From contig CABSFU010000001.1 of assembly GCA_902477075.1 (NCBI GenBank), forward strand, positions 1 to 64,000: DNA of 64,000 nucleotides. Direction: 5' to 3'. The stretch is from UMGS1498 sp900552335. Lineage in GTDB: Bacteria; Bacillota_I; Bacilli_A; RF39; UBA660. Under the pieces are notes generated by a model, which saw only the letters and a list, made by a program, of their open reading frames with translations, did no database searches and was not told where the DNA came from. The position numbers and the translations under genes are program-made. Numbering within the stretch: position 1 is the stretch's first letter; each line of letters opens with the position of its first letter. This document shows, in pieces, positions 33,274 through 41,990 of the stretch.

Positions 33274-33309
33274 ATATTTTTTGGATCTTTTTTGCACAAT
33301 TATTGTGCA

Positions 33310-33756
33310 TTATTTGTGATATGTTTCATGATGCATAATTTTAAAAGAACGATAGATTTGCTCTAGTAACATAACCCTAAATAATTGATGTGGAAATGTT
33401 AATTTTGAAAATGATAAAGCATAATTACTTCTTTTTTTTATATCATCATGTAAACCATAAGATCCGCCTATGATAAAAGTTATGTTAGAATAATTTAAAT
33501 AAATAGACTCTATTTTTTTAGATAATTCCATAGAATCTATACTAGAACCATCTATTTCTAATGTTATAACATAATCTTTTTCATTGATATATTTTAAAAT
33601 TTTTGTTTTTTCTTTTTCTAAAATATTACCATTTGATTCATCTTCTAATTCTATCATCTCTATTTTAGAATATTTTGTAATTCTTTTTTTATATTCTTCC
33701 ATTGCTTTTTTTAAATAGTCTTCTTTTAATTTTCCAATACAAATAATCTTAATCAT
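33310..33756 (-). CDS. rlmH: 23S rRNA pseudouridine-1915 N3-methyltransferase
   Basis: A 148-aa SPOUT methyltransferase. SAM-knot motifs are TFIIGGSYGLHDDI and LSFSKLTFPHQLFRVMLLEQIYRSFKIMHHETYHK, nearly invariant in RlmH. It methylates the pseudouridine in helix 69 of 23S rRNA. It overlaps walJ in an ATGA junction, so the two are co-translated. Confidence 0.97.
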   Translation of the reverse strand: MIKIICIGKLKEDYLKKAMEEYKKRITKYSKIEMIELEDESNGNILEKEKTKILKYINEKDYVITLEIDGSSIDSMELSKKIESIYLNYSNITFIIGGSYGLHDDIKKRSNYALSFSKLTFPHQLFRVMLLEQIYRSFKIMHHETYHK

Positions 33757-34517
33757 ACTTCTATTACATCCGTTCTTTCCGTTTGACTAGAAATTAATAT
33801 ATTATTAAAAGAAACATTTTTATTATGTAATTCATCTTTTAAAGTCTTTAAAGCTAAAGAAGGATCATTATTATCATGACTTAAATGAATTAAAACAACT
33901 GTTTTTGTATCATTTCCTATAAACTTAGACAAATAAAAAGATGAGTCTACATTAGATAAATGACCCTTATCTCCCAAAATTCTCTGTTTAATTTGATATG
34001 GATAGTGTCCATTCATTAACATTTTTACATCATGATTACTTTCCATAATATATAAATTTTTATTTTGAAGTAGAGAATGATTCTTTTGGTTAATATATCC
34101 TGTATCAGTAATATAAACAATACTTCTATGATTACTTTCAATAATATATCCATTAGAGTCGCTAGCATCGTGAGAAGTTTTAAAAACAGTCAAATGAATA
34201 TCTTTAATATCAAATTCATTTTCAATAATTTGATACTTAAAATCAGGAATAATGGGTATTAAATCATGTAACATTTTTTGAGTTAAATAAATAGTAGGAT
34301 GATACTTTTTTATAAATACTCTAAGTCCATTTATGTGGTCTATATGGGTATGTGTCAAAATGATACCCTCTATTAATTTTGGATCTACATTCATACTTTT
34401 TAATTGTTTTTCCACATATAAACTAGTTGTACCTAAATCTACTAAAATATTGGCATTAGCAGAGGCAATATAGGTACTATTGCCTTTACTTCCCGTCGCT
34501 AATACACAAGCTATCAT
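33753..34517 (-). CDS. walJ: WalJ/YycJ-type metallo-beta-lactamase-fold hydrolase
   Basis: A 254-aa protein. The metal site is HTHIDH (in ILTHTHIDHINGL), followed by later His/Asp ligands (HDASDSNGY, SNHDVKML). The start MIACVLATGSKGNSTYI matches WalJ/YycJ, a nuclease-like protein tied to cell-wall control and DNA repair. The ATG at 34517 is preferred over an upstream frame because it overlaps the preceding stop as ATGA. The usual walRKHI genes are not beside it. Confidence 0.9.
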   Translation of the reverse strand: MIACVLATGSKGNSTYIASANANILVDLGTTSLYVEKQLKSMNVDPKLIEGIILTHTHIDHINGLRVFIKKYHPTIYLTQKMLHDLIPIIPDFKYQIIENEFDIKDIHLTVFKTSHDASDSNGYIIESNHRSIVYITDTGYINQKNHSLLQNKNLYIMESNHDVKMLMNGHYPYQIKQRILGDKGHLSNVDSSFYLSKFIGNDTKTVVLIHLSHDNNDPSLALKTLKDELHNKNVSFNNILISSQTERTDVIEV

Positions 34518-35971
34518 GAATACATTCTCCAAGGATTGATACGGGTACCACCCATCCATGGTTTTCCATTTATCCATACCTCAAAATGAACATGTGTACC
34601 AGTTGCCCATCCGGAATGTCCCATAAATCCTATAACATCACCACGTTCTACTACTTGACCTACTTTTACATTTTGTTTTGACATATGAGCATAACAAGTA
34701 TAATAACCATTGTTGTGGTTTATGCAAACATAATTACCATCTTGTGTTCTAGAAGAAACTTCTGAAACTACACCATTTGTTACGGCATAAATATTAGAGC
34801 CATATCCGGTTCCCGCAATATCCAAAGCTTGGTGAATTTCACGATAACCAGATACTGGATTAATACGATAAGTCCAACCTGATGTGATAGTCCATCCACT
34901 GTTGGTTGGCCATAACCAGTTTTTTGTATCTCCTACACCACTTACTTCTTTTTCACCTTTTAATATGATTTCATCGATTGCTGGTTGTAATTCTTCTTTT
35001 GAAATAGCTTCAATAGCTTCTGTTACACCATTTACCACTTTTACTCTCTGACTAACCCTCTCTAATCCATTTGTACCAGATTGTAGTTTTTGTTCATAAT
35101 ATTGATTCTTTGTAGAATCATATTGATATTCTGTTTGATATTTAATTTCCTTATCTTCTACAACATACTCTTCTACTGCAACTGATATTTGTGGATTCAT
35201 AATTCCAATTGTTACTATTTGACCTGGAAATAATAAGTTCTTACTATTTGTAAAATTGGGATTGGATATTAAAAATTCTTCTACACTGATTTCATTATTA
35301 AATGCTACCTCTTCAATCGTATCTCCTATTTTTACTTTATATGTTTTTTGGGCTTCTGTTGTACCAAACAATAAATATTTAGACAATTCTGCTTCTGACA
35401 AATAAATATCTTCATCTACTGCTATATTTGTTTTTTTAACAGTAATATTTTCTTCTACATAAATATCTTCAATAATACTTCCTGTTGTTGTAATAGCTTG
35501 TTGAGTCTTTTCTTGATAAGCCTCATAATTCTCTTGTCCAACTAATGTTTCAATAATGTTGTTAATTGCATTTTTAAATGTTTCTTCTTTTAAAGTATAA
35601 ATAGTAATTGTTTTATCATCTGATTTAATATTAAATTCATATCCACTAATAGTAAATGGTTCTCTTTCTAATATTTTTTGATATACTTCTTCAATAGAAT
35701 CAATATCTTTTGAATAAGTAGATACTTTTTTTACTTCCAAACCATTTGGAGAATATACTTTATCTACTCCATATTCTTCTTTGTATTTTGTATTTTGAGT
35801 ATCTATATAGTTTTCTAGTTTTTCTTTTGATTCGATGGTACCAATTACTTCATCATTTAAATATACTTTATAAAGAATAATAGCCTTTATTCCACTGGTA
35901 TAATGAAAACCAAATAAACCAATTATAATAACACTAAAAATTAGTATTACAATAGATTTCCAATTTTTCAA
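34514..35971 (-). CDS. LysM-G5-M23 peptidoglycan endopeptidase
   Basis: A 485-aa exported or anchored enzyme. It has an N-terminal membrane segment (8-30), a LysM domain (TYKVKIGDTIEEVAFNNEISVEEFLISNP), a G5 domain (VAVEEYVVEDKEI to LQPAIDEI) and an M23 peptidase domain. In M23, H-x3-D is HQALD and the second site is HVHFE, with AVTNGVVS and GYYTCYAHM. It should cut cross-bridges at cell growth sites. The TTG at 35971 (SD AGGTGAT) and a GTG at 35980 are both possible starts. Ends TGA at walJ start. Confidence 0.9.
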   Translation of the reverse strand: MKNWKSIVILIFSVIIIGLFGFHYTSGIKAIILYKVYLNDEVIGTIESKEKLENYIDTQNTKYKEEYGVDKVYSPNGLEVKKVSTYSKDIDSIEEVYQKILEREPFTISGYEFNIKSDDKTITIYTLKEETFKNAINNIIETLVGQENYEAYQEKTQQAITTTGSIIEDIYVEENITVKKTNIAVDEDIYLSEAELSKYLLFGTTEAQKTYKVKIGDTIEEVAFNNEISVEEFLISNPNFTNSKNLLFPGQIVTIGIMNPQISVAVEEYVVEDKEIKYQTEYQYDSTKNQYYEQKLQSGTNGLERVSQRVKVVNGVTEAIEAISKEELQPAIDEIILKGEKEVSGVGDTKNWLWPTNSGWTITSGWTYRINPVSGYREIHQALDIAGTGYGSNIYAVTNGVVSEVSSRTQDGNYVCINHNNGYYTCYAHMSKQNVKVGQVVERGDVIGFMGHSGWATGTHVHFEVWINGKPWMGGTRINPWRMYS

Positions 35972-35972
35972 A

Positions 35973-37319
35973 TTAATCACCTACATTTTCTTCATTTTGA
36001 TAATCTAAGAAAGTACTTGTATTTAATTTAAATATTAAGTTAATATCTTTTGTAATACCATTACGATGTTTTGCTATTATAAAAGTACTCTTACTTGTTT
36101 GTTCATCAATTGACATTTGTTTTGTATAATAATCTTCTCTATATAGGAATCCAACAATATCAGCATCTTGTTCTATTGAACCCGATTCCCTTAAATCACT
36201 TAAAATCGGACGTTTATCATCTCTTTGCTCTACACTACGTGAAAGTTGCGCTAGAGCAATAACAGGCACATTTAATTCCATGGCCATTGTTTTTAAGGAA
36301 CGAGAAATTTCTGCTATTTCTTGTTGTCTATTGGTTCCTTTTGTAGAACCTGTAATTAACTGTAAGTAATCGATAATGATAATTCCTAATCCCTTTTCAC
36401 TGCTTGCTAATCTTCTACATTTCGCTCTAATTTCTCCAATTGTCATTCCAGGAGTATCATCCATAAAAATATTTGTGTCTGCTAAACGACTGATTGCTTC
36501 ATTTACTCGTTTCCAATCTTGATGTTCTAAGTTACCACTTCTTAATCTATTATTGTCGATTTGACCTACGCTAGATAACATACGGGTAGCTAGTTGTTCT
36601 GCACCCATTTCCATGTTAAATAATGCTACCGTTGCACCATTTAAAGTAGCTGCATTCACTGCTAAGTTTAAAGCAAAAGCTGTTTTTCCCATACCAGGAC
36701 GGGCTGCTATAATAATTAGTTCATTGGCATGTAATCCTGATGTAATTCGATCTAATTCATTAAAACCTGTTCTTAATCCAGTAATTTCTCCTCTATTTTT
36801 AGAGAGTTCTTCTAAGTTTGCTTGTGTTTTAAATAATACATCTTGGATTGTTCTAAATTCTGAACCTTTTCTTGTTTTAACAACATTTAAAATCGTACTT
36901 TCTGCTTTATCTAAAATATCGCTAACAGAATCAGTAGATTCATAACAAGAAGTTTCTATTTTTATATTAGCGTCAATTAATCTCCTTAAAATAGCTTTTT
37001 CTTCCACAATTTTAATATATTCATCTATATTGGTTGCTAGGGGAACGATATCTGCTATTTTTAACAAATAATCCATTCCACCTATTTGTTTTAATTCTTT
37101 TCTAGTTTCTAGTTCATTTGCTATTGTTGTAATATCTATTGGTGTTCCCTTTTCTGATAAACTTTTGATGGCATTAAAAATTTTACCATGGGCATCTAAA
37201 TAAAATTGATCTCCTGTTAAAGTTTCAATAGCTCTTTCTTGTGCATACTTTGTTAGAAACATAGCACCTATTACGGATTGTTCTGCTTCGATATTATGTG
37301 GTATGATTTTTTCTGCCAT
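35973..37319 (-). CDS. dnaB: replicative DNA helicase
   Basis: A 448-aa hexameric helicase of the replication fork. The N-terminal domain (PHNIEAEQSVIGAMF) and the RecA-like C-terminal domain are complete: Walker A ARPGMGKTAFALN, Walker B IIIIDYLQLI, and the LSRSVEQRDDKRPILSDLRESG arginine-finger motif. It lies in the usual rplI-dnaB order, 8 bp after rplI. No intein is present. SD AGGTGA. Confidence 0.97.
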   Translation of the reverse strand: MAEKIIPHNIEAEQSVIGAMFLTKYAQERAIETLTGDQFYLDAHGKIFNAIKSLSEKGTPIDITTIANELETRKELKQIGGMDYLLKIADIVPLATNIDEYIKIVEEKAILRRLIDANIKIETSCYESTDSVSDILDKAESTILNVVKTRKGSEFRTIQDVLFKTQANLEELSKNRGEITGLRTGFNELDRITSGLHANELIIIAARPGMGKTAFALNLAVNAATLNGATVALFNMEMGAEQLATRMLSSVGQIDNNRLRSGNLEHQDWKRVNEAISRLADTNIFMDDTPGMTIGEIRAKCRRLASSEKGLGIIIIDYLQLITGSTKGTNRQQEIAEISRSLKTMAMELNVPVIALAQLSRSVEQRDDKRPILSDLRESGSIEQDADIVGFLYREDYYTKQMSIDEQTSKSTFIIAKHRNGITKDINLIFKLNTSTFLDYQNEENVGD

Positions 37320-37327
37320 TTTTTCAC

Positions 37328-37768
37328 CTACTTTGTTACTTTAATTTTAATTGTTGCTATTACATTTTTATGTAATTCTATATTAACATTGTGGACACCC
37401 AAACTGGTAATTTGGTGGTCAACACTTATTTTTGTTTTATCTATTTTATATCCTTTTTCATTTAATAATTCTTTGATTTGTTTAACAGAAACTGTACCAA
37501 ACATCATGTCTTGTTTTCCTGTTTTTACTTTTATTTCAAAGTTTTCTTTTTCTAATTTTTTCTTTACATCTTCCATTTCTCTGACTAGTAAATTTTCCTC
37601 TAGTTGTTCTATATTTTTTTGATTATTGAATTTTACCATATTACTGTCAGATGCTTTAATAGCATAACCATTTTTTATTAGAAAATTTTGGGCATAACCA
37701 TCTTTTACTTCCTTGATTTCATCTTTTTTTCCTTGACCTTTTACATCTTTTATAAATATTACTTTCAT
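37328..37768 (-). CDS. rplI: 50S ribosomal protein L9
   Basis: A 146-aa protein of the L1-stalk base region. The N-terminal rRNA-binding domain (KVIFIKDVKGQGKKDEIKEVKDGYAQNFLIKNGYA) is joined by a long helix to the C-terminal domain (TGKQDMMFGTVSVKQIKELL). The start at 37768 follows AGGTGAT; an upstream GTG lies in that site. It is followed by dnaB. Confidence 0.96.
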   Translation of the reverse strand: MKVIFIKDVKGQGKKDEIKEVKDGYAQNFLIKNGYAIKASDSNMVKFNNQKNIEQLEENLLVREMEDVKKKLEKENFEIKVKTGKQDMMFGTVSVKQIKELLNEKGYKIDKTKISVDHQITSLGVHNVNIELHKNVIATIKIKVTK

Positions 37769-37835
37769 GTTTATCACCTGTATTTATTATTATACTATAT
37801 TTTTTTTATCTTGTCTTTTGATTTGAAGTATTTTA

Positions 37836-38741
37836 TTAACCATTTATTTTATCGGCTAAATCACTTATTTTTTTAAATCTATGATGTAACCCAGATTTTG
37901 TTATTTTGTTTCCTGTCTCAATACTGATAATTTCACTTAATTCTAATAAGGAAGATTCTTTGTATTTTAATCGATATGTAGCCGCAACTTTTGTTTTTTC
38001 GTCTAATAAATCTAATCCTCCCATTTGCATAATCTTTTCTATATCTTTTATTTGTTTATTGGCAGTACTAATAGATTTGTCTACATTAGCTTGTTCACAA
38101 TTATTAAGTCTGTTTGTCATGTTTTTGTGATCTCTATAAATTCTAATATCTTCATAGTAAAATAGGGCTTGTTTTGCGTGAATTAGTTTTAAGAAATCGC
38201 CTATTTTATCAGCTTCTTTTATATATATCATATATTTGTTTTCTCTTTTAATAACTTTACTATTGAGTTCAAATTGATTTAATAATTTTGAAACAAATTC
38301 TGCATACTCAAAATCATTAACTAAAAATTCTAAATGATACCTAGATTTTTTAGGGTCATTAATAGATCCTACTGCTAGAAATAATCCTCTTAAATATGCT
38401 TTTGTTAATTCTTGATCATCTAAAATATAATTTTTAGGAATATTTGTAGTTAAAGATAGATCATTCAAAATGATATCCATTTTATTACTAATTTCTAGAA
38501 TATAAATATAGTTTTTATTAAAATTAAAGCCACGTCTAACAGTGATACCTGGTGTAACATGATACAAATTCTGAATTAAATTATAAATTCTTCTTGTTAC
38601 ACTTACATTTTCACTTGTTATTTTAATAGTATGATCGATGATTCCAATATTTCTAATGATTGCAGATAGCTCTGAAATTCTTTCTGTTTCTATTGTATCT
38701 AATTTACTTACTTCATTTTTTACAGTACTTGTAAATGACAT
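37836..38741 (-). CDS. whiA: WhiA-type DNA-binding regulator
   Basis: A 301-aa protein. The N-terminal part is an inactive LAGLIDADG homing-nuclease fold (AYLRGLFLAVGSINDPKKSRYHLEFLVND). The C-terminal WhiA domain is a helix-turn-helix (LLELSEIISIETGNKITKSGLHHRFKKISDLA). It influences cell division, chromosome segregation and, in streptomycetes, sporulation. It follows yvcK by 8 bp. The usual rapZ upstream of yvcK is absent. Confidence 0.96.
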   Translation of the reverse strand: MSFTSTVKNEVSKLDTIETERISELSAIIRNIGIIDHTIKITSENVSVTRRIYNLIQNLYHVTPGITVRRGFNFNKNYIYILEISNKMDIILNDLSLTTNIPKNYILDDQELTKAYLRGLFLAVGSINDPKKSRYHLEFLVNDFEYAEFVSKLLNQFELNSKVIKRENKYMIYIKEADKIGDFLKLIHAKQALFYYEDIRIYRDHKNMTNRLNNCEQANVDKSISTANKQIKDIEKIMQMGGLDLLDEKTKVAATYRLKYKESSLLELSEIISIETGNKITKSGLHHRFKKISDLADKING

Positions 38742-38749
38742 ATTTCCTC

Positions 38750-39688
38750 CTACTTAATTAGATATCCATAAATATCAAGGGATAATTGATCCACTTTATG
38801 TCTAATTACATTGTCTTCTATTGTAACATAATTTCCTGTTATTAGTTTCACATTTTTAATATTTTTTCGATCTAGAATTACTTGTTCTTTTTGCTCTAAC
38901 GTTTCATATTTTTTTAGGATATTTTTTGATATAATTCCTTTATTGGCTACTACAACACCAATTTTTTTATTTCCTAAATATTCATTAATAATCTGAATAT
39001 GATCTGTAACCTTAAAGTGGTCTGTTTCACCAGGTTGTGTCATCATATTACAAATATACATAATTTTTGCTTTACTTTCATCTATAGCTGACACTACCTC
39101 TGGTATTAATAAATTTGGGATAATGCTGGTATATAAGCTACCCATACTTAAAATTATTAAATCTGCTTTTTTGATTTCTTTTATTACTTCTGGATTTACA
39201 GAAGGCTTTTTTTCATAATAAACTTTTTGAATTTCTTTCATTGATTCTGTAATGTGATGTTCTCCTTTAATAAAACTGCCATCCTTCATATCCGCTATTA
39301 AAGTTGGTGAATCCTCTGTAAGTGGTAGAACTTTTCCTTTTAATTTTAATACCTTTTCAATTGTTTTAATACCATCACTCATATTGCCACTGATATTAAT
39401 CAGCGCTGTTAAAAGTAAATTTCCAATCGTATGACCATCTAAATCGCTTGTAGTTTGAAAACGATAGTTCAATAGTTTTTCAAATAATGGTTCTGTCTCT
39501 GATAAAGATACAATTACTTTCCTAATATCACCAACTGCTGGAATATTAAATTCTTCGCGTAATCTTCCTGTACTATTGCCATCATCGCATACAGAAACTA
39601 CAGCAGTAATATCTAAAGGAAATAATTTTAACCCTTTTAATAAGGTCGACATTCCTGTGCCACCACCTAAAACTACTACTTTTTTCAT
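38750..39688 (-). CDS. yvcK: YvcK/GlmR-type gluconeogenesis and cell-wall factor
   Basis: A 312-aa CofD-like nucleotide-sugar binding protein. It has the VVLGGGTGMSTLLKGLK start, DDGNSTGRLR, GDIRKVIVSL and the FNIPAVGD region. YvcK/GlmR binds UDP-GlcNAc and tunes GlmS. It lies in the yvcK-whiA pair with an 8-bp gap. Interest grows because fba beside murA is broken here. SD AGGTGAT. Confidence 0.95.
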   Translation of the reverse strand: MKKVVVLGGGTGMSTLLKGLKLFPLDITAVVSVCDDGNSTGRLREEFNIPAVGDIRKVIVSLSETEPLFEKLLNYRFQTTSDLDGHTIGNLLLTALINISGNMSDGIKTIEKVLKLKGKVLPLTEDSPTLIADMKDGSFIKGEHHITESMKEIQKVYYEKKPSVNPEVIKEIKKADLIILSMGSLYTSIIPNLLIPEVVSAIDESKAKIMYICNMMTQPGETDHFKVTDHIQIINEYLGNKKIGVVVANKGIISKNILKKYETLEQKEQVILDRKNIKNVKLITGNYVTIEDNVIRHKVDQLSLDIYGYLIK

Positions 39689-39795
39689 ATCATCACCTAC
39701 TACATTATACTATATTTTTTTTAAAATAACATCTATTAATTAGCCCATACCATTTATAAGATTTTCCATAAAATAGTAGTGTTAGGAGGTATTGG

Positions 39796-40593
39796 ATGGA
39801 ATTTTTAAATTCTCTTAATCCTGTGATTCAGGCGTTTATTGCTACTTTGTTTACTTGGGGTATTACAGCACTGGGTGCTACTGTTGTATTTGCATTTAAA
39901 AAGGTAAATAAAACAGTCATGGATTCTATGCTAGGGTTTGCTGCTGGGGTAATGATTGCTTCTTCTTTTTGGTCAATGCTTTCACCTAGTATTGAAATGG
40001 CTGGAAAATTAAATATGTGTAGCTGGTTTATCGCTTTTATCGGTTTTTTTAGTGGAGGATTACTACTTTTTATTGGTGATAAATTATTTACTCATTTTGA
40101 TAATCATTTAAAAAAAGAAAATACTGATCGAAAAAAAAGATGTTGGATGTTAATTTTTTCTATTACATTACATAATATTCCGGAGGGATTAGCTGTTGGA
40201 GTTTCTTTTGGATCTCTTGCTTATGGTTTAGAAGGGGCTACACTTGCTAGTGCATGTATTTTAGCTCTTGGAATTGGATTACAAAATTTTCCAGAAGGAA
40301 CAGCTGTCAGTGTTCCACTTCGAAGAGAAGGAATGAGTCGTAAAAAAGCATTCTTTTATGGACAATTAAGTGGAATTGTAGAACCTATTGCTGGAGTAAT
40401 TGGCGCTATTTTAGCTATTAAAATAAGATTTTTATTACCATTTTTACTTGCTTTCGCAGCTGGTGCTATGATATATGTTGTTGTCCAAGAATTGATTCCA
40501 GAAAGTCAAACTAACAAGAAAAAAGAAGTGATGGCTTTATTCACTTTAATTGGTTTTTCAGTTATGATGATTTTAGATGTTGCTTTAGGATAA
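39796..40593 (+). CDS. ZIP-family metal transporter (ZupT-like)
   Basis: A 265-aa importer for zinc, iron or related divalent metals with eight membrane spans. The metal-binding pair is HNIPEGLAVGVSFG (helix 4) and NFPEGTAVSVPL (helix 5). It has an N-terminal FNSLNPVIQAFIATLFTWGITALGA. It is one of few plus-strand genes here, with a strong SD AGGAGGT. No metal riboswitch is seen in the 107-bp upstream gap. Confidence 0.92.
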   Translation: MEFLNSLNPVIQAFIATLFTWGITALGATVVFAFKKVNKTVMDSMLGFAAGVMIASSFWSMLSPSIEMAGKLNMCSWFIAFIGFFSGGLLLFIGDKLFTHFDNHLKKENTDRKKRCWMLIFSITLHNIPEGLAVGVSFGSLAYGLEGATLASACILALGIGLQNFPEGTAVSVPLRREGMSRKKAFFYGQLSGIVEPIAGVIGAILAIKIRFLLPFLLAFAAGAMIYVVVQELIPESQTNKKKEVMALFTLIGFSVMMILDVALG

Positions 40594-40606
40594 AAAAAGC
40601 TAGTGC

Positions 40607-41206
40607 TTAATTTATGGTTACAGTATAGCTATAATTTCCATTACTGTAATTGATTATAACACTAGCATTATTAATTAATGTACCATCCTCTATATTTTTT
40701 AAATTATTACCGGCCTTTAGATTCGTGTGTGCCAAAGGTAATAAATCAGATAATGTTACAATTGTTTTAGAAGTAACATTATTTTTTTGCGCATATAATG
40801 AAGCTAAATATTCTAAATGTTTTTCATTTGTCTCATACAAAGTATAGGTATATTTATAATTTTCATTATTATTTTCATCTGCCTCTATTACATCGCAGTG
40901 AATTAAAACAAATAAATTACTATTATAAGTATGGCCTTCTGTATCTTGATAAAGTGGTTCATCTATGTAACCATTACTTTGCAAGTCTTTTAAAAATACA
41001 TAAGAATCATTATTACAAGATAATTCTCTAATATGATCTGCTGACCATTCTTTAGCACTATCAATGATACTTGTTGTTTGTGTTATTTTGATTTTACTTT
41101 TGGAATCATCCATATTTTCATATACGTTTGGAACTACTATAATTGCTACAACCGACAAAATAATTAGAGTTGCAATTAATTCTACTAATGTAAAACCCTT
41201 TTTCAT
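40607..41206 (-). CDS. type IV pilin-like protein
   Basis: A 199-aa protein with a clear prepilin peptide (KKGFTLVELIATLIILSVVAIIVVP) and E5. The globular part has two Cys that could pair (LSCNN...LIHCDV). Such proteins are exported and built into fimbria-like structures or act as single pseudopilins. No prepilin peptidase or assembly ATPase is in the window. A SD-like GGATGTGG precedes the start at 41206. Confidence 0.75.
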   Translation of the reverse strand: MKKGFTLVELIATLIILSVVAIIVVPNVYENMDDSKSKIKITQTTSIIDSAKEWSADHIRELSCNNDSYVFLKDLQSNGYIDEPLYQDTEGHTYNSNLFVLIHCDVIEADENNNENYKYTYTLYETNEKHLEYLASLYAQKNNVTSKTIVTLSDLLPLAHTNLKAGNNLKNIEDGTLINNASVIINYSNGNYSYTVTIN

Positions 41207-41273
41207 ATTCCACATCCCATTCTTTTATTATTATATAATAAAAATTTTTTGAAAGCAAATAAAAAGAAGCGAT

Positions 41274-41990
41274 TTATTTTAACACTTCATTTGGATTAAT
41301 ACAAAATAATAATTCTGAATATTCTTTTCCATATTTTTTGTTAATAATTTGATATGCTTCTTTTAATACAGTGTAATTTCTTTTTTCATTAGAATGATTG
41401 TCACTAGCAACAATATCTATTAGTTTGTTTTTTAACAGTTTTTTACTGAATTTATATATTTTATAAGGTGTTTTTTTTCTTACCATGCTACTAGCATCTA
41501 ACTGTAACAAAACACCTATTTCTTTTAATTTACTGAAAAAATAAATGTCTTGATAATGAACATATAATTCAGGATGCGCTAGAATTGGTTTATAACCAAT
41601 ATCTATAATGTCTTCTAGTAAAGAAATGGCTTTTTCTTGTTCCATGTTTTCACTACGTTTAAATTCAACTAATACATATTTTTTACCATCTAAAGGGCGT
41701 AGTCTTCTTTTGGATAATAAATTGGCCGTTTCAGATGTCATTAATATTTCAGTTCCTAAAAAAAGTTCAATATTTTTTTCTTTGGCTATTTGTCTTACTT
41801 TCAAAAAATTTTCTTTTATTTTATAGATATGTTCTATATTTCCATGGCAAATATGTGGTGTGCATATCACTTTTTTTATTCCTAGTTTTTCTAGTTGCTC
41901 TAGTGTTTGAATGCTGTCTTCGAGTGTTTTTGCGCCATCATCTACACCAAATATTAAGTGGGAATGAATATCTACTACATTATTTATCAT
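41274..41990 (-). CDS. CpsB/YwqE-type tyrosine-protein phosphatase (PHP family)
   Basis: A 238-aa manganese-dependent phosphatase. PHP ligands are DIHSHL (N-terminus), TPHICHG, ELLILAHPE-like YKPILAHPEL, and DNHSN. In capsule systems it removes phosphates from CpsD tyrosines. It overlaps the CpsC/D fusion by 11 bp, which makes it its likely partner. The start at 41990 (MINNVVDIHSHL) is chosen by similarity; an ATG 9 bp earlier is possible. Confidence 0.88.
   Translation of the reverse strand: MINNVVDIHSHLIFGVDDGAKTLEDSIQTLEQLEKLGIKKVICTPHICHGNIEHIYKIKENFLKVRQIAKEKNIELFLGTEILMTSETANLLSKRRLRPLDGKKYVLVEFKRSENMEQEKAISLLEDIIDIGYKPILAHPELYVHYQDIYFFSKLKEIGVLLQLDASSMVRKKTPYKIYKFSKKLLKNKLIDIVASDNHSNEKRNYTVLKEAYQIINKKYGKEYSELLFCINPNEVLK

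Noticed and set aside
39689..39795. Metal riboswitch ahead of the ZIP transporter
   Set aside because: The 107-bp gap shows no yybP-ykoY, NiCo or other recognised core; only a strong SD is seen.
40599..40668. GCTAGTG/CACTAGC as terminator of the ZIP gene
   Set aside because: The arms are 56 nt apart and inside the convergent pilin gene; no compact stem with T-run is formed.
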